A DNA stretch of 64,000 nt. Source: Bacillota bacterium. GTDB lineage: Bacteria; Bacillota; Sulfobacillia; Sulfobacillales; Sulfobacillaceae. The notes beneath the pieces were generated by a model that was given only the letters and a program-made list of their open reading frames with translations, was not told where the DNA came from and searched no databases. The position numbers were made by a program, and so were the translations under genes. Each line of letters begins with the position of its first letter. Position 1 is the first letter of the stretch. Below, piece after piece: positions 59,117 to 64,000 of this stretch. Location: NCBI GenBank assembly GCA_021820965.1, contig JAKACZ010000023.1, forward strand, positions 1-64,000. Direction: 5' to 3'.

Positions 59117-59506
59117 TCAATCGGGGTCTTGACCGGTCCGATACCAGACGACAACATCAGCCGCGTATCGGGAGACAACGTCTGCCAAGGGATGCCCTCG
59201 GTCCGCGTCCCCTCGATATTCTCCTCCGACATCGGGCGCCAGTAAGCTCACAGGAATATCTAGCGAGAGCGCCAATGCAGAGAGATGACTTCGGCGAACC
59301 GATGACACCAAGCCGTCGGCTCCTCGTTCCATCATGCGAACCCACGAGGCGGTTATAGGGCGGCCGGTGCTCCCCAGACTCCGCTGGGCCTGACGTGCCA
59401 AGAGTGCCAGTTCTTCTTGGGTCCAGCGGCGCATAGTGCGCCAATAGCGCAGCCGATGCCCAAAAGCAACGATGTCCAACCAACTGCGTTGCGATGTCAA
59501 ACTCAT
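59117..59506 (-). CDS. XRE-type helix-turn-helix protein
   Basis: About 129 residues. The N-terminal 65 residues follow the Cro/C1 type: FGHRLRYWRTMRRWTQEELALLARQ (helices 1-2), TASWVRMMERGADG (recognition and helix 4 region) and HLSALALSLDIPVSLLAPD. A 35-residue unstructured tail follows. The insertion between helices (RQAQRSLGSTGRPITASW) is longer than in most XRE domains. AAGGAGG lies upstream of ATG 59506; GTG 59509 is also possible. Stand-alone, no clear target. Confidence 0.75.
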   Translation of the reverse strand: MSLTSQRSWLDIVAFGHRLRYWRTMRRWTQEELALLARQAQRSLGSTGRPITASWVRMMERGADGLVSSVRRSHLSALALSLDIPVSLLAPDVGGEYRGDADRGHPLADVVSRYAADVVVWYRTGQDPD

Positions 59507-59724
59507 CACAATGCGCCTCCTTTTTGGGAATATATACACGTTTCGGCGCAATGCGATAGATTCCCTTTTTTCGGGTGTGGAAAATCGTGTAACATAACCA
59601 GCAGAGTGTGACGTCCATTATATTATGCCCAAGCCGAAACGCCGCCGATTGGTCCGCCGTCAAGCCTCATTCCGCCTGCCCTTTCCGCACTTGGTGTCAC
59701 GCTGGAAGTCTGACCCCAAAAAGA

Positions 59725-59749
59725 AGGAACTGCCGCCGGGGCAGTTCCT
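59725..59749. terminator. Terminator of the wrbA operon
   Basis: Perfect 10-bp stem AGGAACTGCC (59725-59734) and GGCAGTTCCT (59740-59749), loop GCCGG. On the minus strand, the direction of wrbA, it is followed by TCTTTTTGGGG, a good T-tract. On the plus side CTTTTCC follows, so it may work both ways. Confidence 0.8.
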
Positions 59750-59763
59750 CTTTTCCGGGCAAT

Positions 59764-60384
59764 TTAACGTCCGCCCGACATGGCGGGTGCGCTAATCAGT
59801 CTCCGGGTCACGTTCACTAAGCGCTCTGCCTGATGCCCCACGGCAGCCAGCACTTCGGGCGACACCTTGTCTCCCGCAGTAGCCGTGGTACCGTACGGAT
59901 TTCCGCCTGCAGCGTAGACTTTCTCGCTGGTATAGCCCGGAGCCACCACAATCGCCCCCCAGTGGAACATCATGGTATAAAGCGACAACAAGGTGGCTTC
60001 TTGCCCGCCGTGTGGATTGGCGGCCGAACTCATGGCCGTTACGGTCTTGTTGACCAGTTTGCCCTGCCCCCACAGCGGACCGGCGGTGTCTAAGAATTGC
60101 TTCATTTGCGCAGCCATGTTGCCGAAACGGGTTGGCACGCTAAAAATGATACCGTCTGCCCAGTCTAAATCGTCAAGTGTCGCCAGTTGGACGTGCCCGG
60201 TTGCTTCGGTGTGGCTTTTCCAGGCGGGATTGGAGGCAATGGCTTCTTTGGGAGCTAATTCGGGGACCCGGCGCAGTCGCGTTGCCGCCCCGGCATTTTG
60301 TGCAGCCCTTTCCGCTTCCACAGCCATTTGGTAGTTAGTCCCGGTGGCACTGTAATAAATCACCGCAATCTTCACATCAGACAT
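59764..60384 (-). CDS. wrbA: NAD(P)H:quinone oxidoreductase, WrbA type
   Basis: A 206-residue flavodoxin-like protein: YYSATGTNYQMA is the FMN-phosphate loop, IIFSVPTRFGNMAAQMKQFLDTAG and NKTVTAMSSAANPHGGQEATL the next FMN loops, and GNPYGTTATAG the WrbA-specific end. It reduces quinones by two electrons. It is downstream of a second flavin reductase gene by 33 nt and is likely controlled by the divergent HxlR protein. Together these form a quinone/electrophile defence unit. Confidence 0.93.
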   Translation of the reverse strand: MSDVKIAVIYYSATGTNYQMAVEAERAAQNAGAATRLRRVPELAPKEAIASNPAWKSHTEATGHVQLATLDDLDWADGIIFSVPTRFGNMAAQMKQFLDTAGPLWGQGKLVNKTVTAMSSAANPHGGQEATLLSLYTMMFHWGAIVVAPGYTSEKVYAAGGNPYGTTATAGDKVSPEVLAAVGHQAERLVNVTRRLISAPAMSGGR

Positions 60385-60417
60385 GTTTATACCTCCTCGT
60401 GATCTCGTCTGTCTGTT

Positions 60418-60966
60418 CTAAACTGCAAGCATTCGCCCAACACGCTCATACAGGTTTTGCGCCAAGGTCTTCATCAGGCGAACGGCCACGGGGTCGTTTA
60501 GTTGCCCCCGGGGCTCAAGCTTGAGATGCGCTTCTGACACAAGCACTTCCGGCCGTTGCACCAGTTCCATACCAACGAAGGATAAGATTTGGCGCAGATG
60601 CAACTGGCTGCGCAAGGTGCCAAACAATCCCTGAGATGCCCCCAATACCACCGCCGGTTTGCCTACCAAGGGCGAGCCTTGGGGATCGCGCGATGCCCAG
60701 TCGATGGCATTTTTGAGAACGGCGGGGATCGAGCCATTGTACTCCGGGGTAAAGAACACCAGTGCGTCGGCCGACCTCACCTGTTGCCAAAAGTGGTCAG
60801 CCTCGGGTGGTGGCGCCATGTCCGGATTGTAAAAGGGCAACGCTCTAATTTCGGCTTCATGCCATACGACGTCGGCAGGAGCCATGCCCGAAAACACGTC
60901 AAACAATGCCCGGTTGTACGAACCTTTCCGAAGACTCCCGATGAACGCGAGCCATTCTTGCCGCAC
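60418..60966 (-). CDS. NADPH-dependent FMN reductase/azoreductase (ArsH/ChrR-like)
   Basis: A 182-residue flavodoxin-like reductase: FIGSLRKGSYNRALFD is the FMN loop, VFFTPEYNGSIPAVLKNAIDWASR the signature of the NADPH-dependent FMN reductase family, and VVLGASQGLFGTLRSQLHLRQIL follows. GTG at 60966 is chosen since GAGGTG lies 8 nt upstream; an ATG-like longer start adds 12 poorly fitting residues. It reduces quinones, azo compounds or chromate. First gene of the minus-strand pair with wrbA. Confidence 0.9.
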   Translation of the reverse strand: MRQEWLAFIGSLRKGSYNRALFDVFSGMAPADVVWHEAEIRALPFYNPDMAPPPEADHFWQQVRSADALVFFTPEYNGSIPAVLKNAIDWASRDPQGSPLVGKPAVVLGASQGLFGTLRSQLHLRQILSFVGMELVQRPEVLVSEAHLKLEPRGQLNDPVAVRLMKTLAQNLYERVGRMLAV

Positions 60967-61033
60967 CGTGTAACACCTCGCTCTCAATTCAGGGTTCCCC
61001 ACATACGCCTAGATGTTGACTCTAATATTTTGT

Positions 61034-61095
61034 TAGTAACTGGTGTATAGTAAAACTTACGCCGACTTTAATTGTCAAGAGCGGCACGGTATAAT
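61034..61095. promoter_or_regulatory. Divergent control region between FMN reductase and HxlR genes
   Basis: TAGTAA occurs twice (61034-61039 and 61048-61053) in an A+T-rich stretch. On the minus strand TTGACA (61078-61073) is a perfect -35, with TTTACT at an 18-bp spacing as the -10. On the plus strand TATAAT (61090-61095) is a good -10 for the HxlR gene without a clear -35. The repeats overlap the minus-strand promoter, as expected for a repressor that blocks it. Confidence 0.5.
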
Positions 61096-61174
61096 AGGTT
61101 AGTGGAGGAAAAGATTCAAGGTTGCAATATTGGCGGGTACGATAAAGGTGGGACTTTGGAGAGGAGGCGAGCCG

Positions 61175-61501
61175 ATGAAAGAATTTGACCTATGCCCGCG
61201 GTTTGAAGCGGCAGTTGGGCTTATTGGCAAGCGCTGGACCGGTCTCATCATCGAAGTCTTATTGCAAAAACCACAACGTTTTTCCGAGATCGCTCAAACG
61301 ATTCCCCATGTCAGCGACCGTATGTTAGCAGAACGCCTGAAGGAGCTGGAAGCGGAAGGAATCGTGGACCGACGTGTGTATCCCGAAACGCCGGTGCGCG
61401 TCGAATACTCGCTCACGGACAAAGGCCGTGCTTTGGCACCGGTAATGCAAGCATTGCACGACTGGGCCAATTCATGGATGCTGGCGGAAACTGTGAAGTA
61501 A
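61175..61501 (+). CDS. HxlR-family redox-type repressor
   Basis: A 108-residue winged helix with the HxlR start FDLCPRFEAAVGLIGKRWTGLII, where the single N-terminal Cys (C7) matches the sensing Cys of YodB. VSDRMLAERLKELEAEGIVDRR is the recognition part and VEYSLTDKGRAL the wing. In Bacillus, YodB-type proteins repress quinone reductases until the Cys is modified by quinones or diamide. Location next to two flavin reductase genes supports the same role. ATG 61175 follows GGAGGCGAGCCG. Confidence 0.92.
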   Translation: MKEFDLCPRFEAAVGLIGKRWTGLIIEVLLQKPQRFSEIAQTIPHVSDRMLAERLKELEAEGIVDRRVYPETPVRVEYSLTDKGRALAPVMQALHDWANSWMLAETVK

Positions 61502-61614
61502 ATTTTCTTCCCGCAGAGCGGCGATTTGATTGCCGTTCCCAGGGACTTTCGTGTACCCTTACCATGTCGTCTCGCATCGCATGGGACGTGACATCGGTAA
61601 AGGAGCGATGGTTG

Positions 61615-62784
61615 ATGAAGCTCGCCGCACGCATGGAACAACTCCCCCCTTATCTATTTCTCGAACTTGATCGGATTATCGAACAGCAACAGGCACAAGG
61701 TTATGATGTCATTAATCTCGGCATTGGTGACCCCGATCAGCCTACGCCGCAACATATTATCCAGGCGCTGCAGCTAGCTGCCTCCCGACCACAAAACCAC
61801 CGCTATCCCAACTACTTGGGCAGCCCTTCTTTTCGCCGGGTGGTGTCCGAGTGGTATAACCAGCGATTTAAGGTGGTGTTGGACCCCTTAAATGAAACCG
61901 TCGGACTCATCGGGTCCAAAGAGGGTATCGCGCATTTGACCTGGGCCATGGCCGGTCCGGGCGACGTGGTGTTGGTACCGGAGCCTAGCTACCCGGTGTA
62001 CTATACGCAAGCGATATTGGCGGGCGCCGATGTGCATTTGCTGCCCCTGACGCGCGAGAATGGTTTTTTGCCGGACTTGACGCAAATTCCCACCGATATT
62101 CTGTTCCGGGCTAAGATGCTCTGGATTAATTATCCCAACAACCCTACCGGAGCCGTGGCCTCTCTCGACTTTTACCGCGGCGCCGTCGACTTTTGCCGCC
62201 AACACGACATCCTGCTCTGCAGTGATTTGGCATACGCGGAAATCGGCTTTGACGGATATCGGGCGCCGAGCGTACTGGAGGTTGAGGGCGCTAAGGACGT
62301 TGCCGTGGAATTCTACTCCCTTTCCAAGCCATTTAATATGACCGGCTGGCGGGTCGCGGCGGCCGTGGGCAACCGCTTGGCTGTCGAAGCGTTAGGCACT
62401 ATGAAAAGCAATTTGGACTCCGGCGTCTTTACCGCGGTTCAAGAGGCTGCCGAGACCGCATTGACGACCGAACCGTTTCCATTCTTCCAAAAGCAGAACG
62501 CATTGTACCAGGCGCGTCGGGACATTGTCTTGAACGCACTAAACCGAATGAATATCGAAATACCCGCGCCTCTCTCGACGTTTTATATCTGGTTTCCCAC
62601 GCCTGGCAACATGACCTCTAGCGAAGCCAGCCAGTTCTTTGTTCAAGAGGCCAACGTGGTGGTAGCCCCGGGATCTTCATACGGTCCGTCCGGGGAAGGG
62701 TGGCTAAGAATTTCCTTAACCTGTCCCTCGGAGCGCCTGATCGAGGCTATGAACCGCATGGAGGCCGCTTCAAAGCGCCTTTAG
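61615..62784 (+). CDS. PLP aminotransferase, class I/II (LL-diaminopimelate aminotransferase-like)
   Basis: About 389 residues. The N-terminal NLGIGDPDQPTPQHI and RYPNYLGSPSFRRVVSEWY, then LWINYPNNPTGAVAS (Asn and Pro of the PLP site), ILLCSDLAYAEIGF (Asp-Tyr), FYSLSKPFNMTGWRVA (PLP Lys) and a C-terminal WLRISLTC Arg. The pattern matches DapL/LL-DAP aminotransferases and related broad-range enzymes. It could make LL-diaminopimelate for lysine and peptidoglycan; the neighbouring glutamate racemase also serves cell wall synthesis. ATG 61615 follows AAGGAG by 9 nt; TTG 61612 is possible. Confidence 0.87.
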   Translation: MKLAARMEQLPPYLFLELDRIIEQQQAQGYDVINLGIGDPDQPTPQHIIQALQLAASRPQNHRYPNYLGSPSFRRVVSEWYNQRFKVVLDPLNETVGLIGSKEGIAHLTWAMAGPGDVVLVPEPSYPVYYTQAILAGADVHLLPLTRENGFLPDLTQIPTDILFRAKMLWINYPNNPTGAVASLDFYRGAVDFCRQHDILLCSDLAYAEIGFDGYRAPSVLEVEGAKDVAVEFYSLSKPFNMTGWRVAAAVGNRLAVEALGTMKSNLDSGVFTAVQEAAETALTTEPFPFFQKQNALYQARRDIVLNALNRMNIEIPAPLSTFYIWFPTPGNMTSSEASQFFVQEANVVVAPGSSYGPSGEGWLRISLTCPSERLIEAMNRMEAASKRL

Positions 62785-62812
62785 TAACCCAAACTCTTTA
62801 GAGGTGATGCGG

Positions 62813-63631
62813 ATGCCCTTGCCCAGCGCCCGACCCATCGCCCTGTTCGACTCCGGCGAAGGCGGGCTGACGGTATTGCGCCATCTGGTTGAGTATTTCC
62901 CCCAGGAAAAGTTTCTCTATGCCGCCGATAGCGGCCACTTCCCCTACGGTGAGAAATCATTGGAGGAGGTACGGCGCTGGTTTCTCGCGTTTGTTGATTT
63001 CTTCAACGACCAGGGAGTACGCGCCATCATAATCGCTTGCAATACCGCCACCGCCGCAGCTTTGGAGGAAGCCCGCCAGCGTACCAGTGTGCCGGTGATT
63101 GGCGTGGTCGAAGCGGCTGTTAACCGCGCCAGCGCTATTAGCGAAAACCGGCGCATCGGCGTGCTCTCGACTGAAGCTACCTATCGCTCCGGCCTCTATC
63201 CCAGAGCCCTGCAAAATCGCGATCCCGCCGTTTACGTGGTGTCCAAGCCATGCCCGGTATTAGTCATCATGGCGGAAAACGGCCATGTTGACGGAATCCA
63301 GGTTGAAGACGAGGTGAGGCAATGCGTCAGTCCGGTGCTGGCCGAGGATGTGGACACCATCGTGCTCGGCTGCACCCATTTTCCCCACATGCGACAGGTA
63401 TTCAACCGCGTGGTGGGAGATCATGTGCGCATTGTGGACCCGGGAGAAGAGATTGCCCCTTATTTGTCCCGGGATATGCGTCTTGTGAAAACTTCCGGAG
63501 CACAGCCGCCGGTTGCGGCCTGGACTACGGGCGACCCCGCCCTCTTCACCACGATTGCCGCCCAACTCTGCCCCCACATTCCCGTGGTAACCCGACCTCT
63601 TCACTGGCGTGGCGGCAAGCTTACTGACTAG
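62813..63631 (+). CDS. murI: Glutamate racemase
   Basis: A 272-residue MurI: FDSGEGGLTVLRHL (Asp), PYGEKSLEEV, IIIACNTATAAALEEAR with the first catalytic Cys and VLGCTHFPHMRQVF with the second Cys. It makes D-glutamate for peptidoglycan. Start chosen at ATG 62813 after GAGGTGAT; GTG 62804 and ATG 62807 are alternatives. Twenty-eight nt after the aminotransferase, so they are probably co-transcribed. Confidence 0.95.
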   Translation: MPLPSARPIALFDSGEGGLTVLRHLVEYFPQEKFLYAADSGHFPYGEKSLEEVRRWFLAFVDFFNDQGVRAIIIACNTATAAALEEARQRTSVPVIGVVEAAVNRASAISENRRIGVLSTEATYRSGLYPRALQNRDPAVYVVSKPCPVLVIMAENGHVDGIQVEDEVRQCVSPVLAEDVDTIVLGCTHFPHMRQVFNRVVGDHVRIVDPGEEIAPYLSRDMRLVKTSGAQPPVAAWTTGDPALFTTIAAQLCPHIPVVTRPLHWRGGKLTD

Positions 63632-63651
63632 CTCGTGCAATCGGCTCACTC

Positions 63652-63681
63652 TTGACAAGGCAGCGAGATAACGGAGATAAT
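63652..63681 (+). promoter_or_regulatory. Sigma-A-type promoter of the OsmC gene
   Basis: TTGACA (63652-63657) and GATAAT (63676-63681) are separated by 18 bp. It starts 20 bp after murI and lies 38 bp before the OsmC start, the cleanest promoter in the window. Confidence 0.75.
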
Positions 63682-63718
63682 TCCTAATAACACGATATGG
63701 AAAGAGGGAGTTAATTCA

Positions 63719-64000
63719 GTGCCAACCATGAATTTTGCTCTTGAGACTGTAGGCGACGGCGCCACGGGCCATCACCGCACTCGGTCCGCCGAGTTTTGGT
63801 CGGTCGAACAGCGGTTGGGCGGAGCACTCGACAAGCCTAATCCGCTGGAACTTCTCTTGGGTTCGCTGACCGGTTGCATGAATGTAATCTTGCAGATGGT
63901 TGCCAGCGAAAAAGGCTGGACCGCTGTGAGCGCCAGTTACCAGGTAACCGGTGAGCTCGATCCCCGCGGCTTGATGGGAAACCCCGAGGTGCCGCCATAC
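63719..64000 (+). CDS. OsmC/Ohr-family protein, 5' part (cut by window edge)
   Basis: Starts at GTG 63719 after GAGGGAG (8 nt) and is open to the window end (94 codons). It reads NFALETVGDGATGHHRTRS, GGALDKPNPLELLLGSLTGC (the Cys of the OsmC peroxidase site), MNVILQMVASEKGW and SYQVTGELDPRGLMG. OsmC proteins reduce organic hydroperoxides by a Cys pair; the second Cys would lie beyond the edge. It is transcribed from its own promoter. Confidence 0.85.
   Translation, partial: MPTMNFALETVGDGATGHHRTRSAEFWSVEQRLGGALDKPNPLELLLGSLTGCMNVILQMVASEKGWTAVSASYQVTGELDPRGLMGNPEVPPY

Noticed and set aside
1-64000. rRNA, tRNA genes, CRISPR arrays and intact transposase genes
   Set aside because: Looked for conserved tRNA arms, rRNA stretches, spaced repeats and complete transposases; none seen by eye.

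Overview
The window comes from a low-redundancy bacterial chromosome of moderate-to-high G+C. Genes carry strong AGGAGG-type ribosome binding sites, often start with GTG or TTG, and are packed into short operons joined by ATGA or GTGA overlaps. CsaA, a NfeD/slipin pair, a lipobox-bearing binding protein and an HxlR redox regulator all fit a Firmicute. The L-rhamnose cluster at the left, with a zinc-MDR dehydrogenase where other bacteria use an SDR, resembles what has been described for the thermoacidophile Sulfobacillus. Sulfobacillus or a close relative is therefore my best guess; this is inference, since no rRNA or tRNA gene is present.

Layout: (1) 0-9 kb: an IclR regulator (minus strand) faces an eight-gene non-phosphorylative L-rhamnose operon: MBL-fold protein, enolase-superfamily enzyme, DapA-family protein, MDR dehydrogenase, L-rhamnonate dehydratase, L-rhamnose 1-dehydrogenase, rhamnose mutarotase and MFS transporter. 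(2) 9.5-13 kb: a Phd antitoxin with a broken toxin, UppP/BacA, a GNAT acetyltransferase and hypotheticals. (3) 13.2-16.6 kb: an autoregulated LacI/MFS/2-hydroxyacid dehydrogenase operon. (4) 16.6-22.3 kb: a relic of an IS200/IS605 (TnpB) element touching the 3' end of metX, then a HEAT protein, a phosphoesterase, nfeD-slipin and a superoxide dismutase.

(5) 22.9-34.4 kb is an accessory island. It holds a two-gene module of a 1045-residue mosaic protein (DUF3427-like N-terminus, IS110-like middle, zinc-finger C-terminus) and a 1508-residue DEAH helicase with a DUF1998/MZB-type C-terminus. The organisation resembles the large-helicase antiviral systems (Druantia, DISARM and relatives). Downstream is a gene graveyard: a TOPRIM fragment, a PIN toxin that has lost its first catalytic Asp, an iron-sulfur subunit of succinate dehydrogenase/fumarate reductase missing most cluster cysteines, and an AbrB-like fragment.

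(6) 34.5-46.9 kb: a two-component system with a secreted protein; a minus-strand run of HD hydrolase, CsaA, glycosyltransferase, deacetylase-like protein and MDR dehydrogenase; and an M20 amidase plus amidohydrolase pair. (7) 47-58.6 kb: an Nramp-related transporter, a frameshifted lapA, then a GntR-regulated peptide importer (binding protein and two permeases, no ATPase) with gamma-glutamyltransferase. Divergent from it are an M20 dipeptidase and cysE, together suggesting salvage of glutathione-like peptides for cysteine. Next is threonine ammonia-lyase, whose start codon lies in six 9-bp repeats. (8) 58.6-64 kb: a tiny Cys-rich protein, an XRE regulator, WrbA and an FMN reductase divergent from an HxlR regulator, an aminotransferase, glutamate racemase and the start of an OsmC-family gene cut by the window edge.
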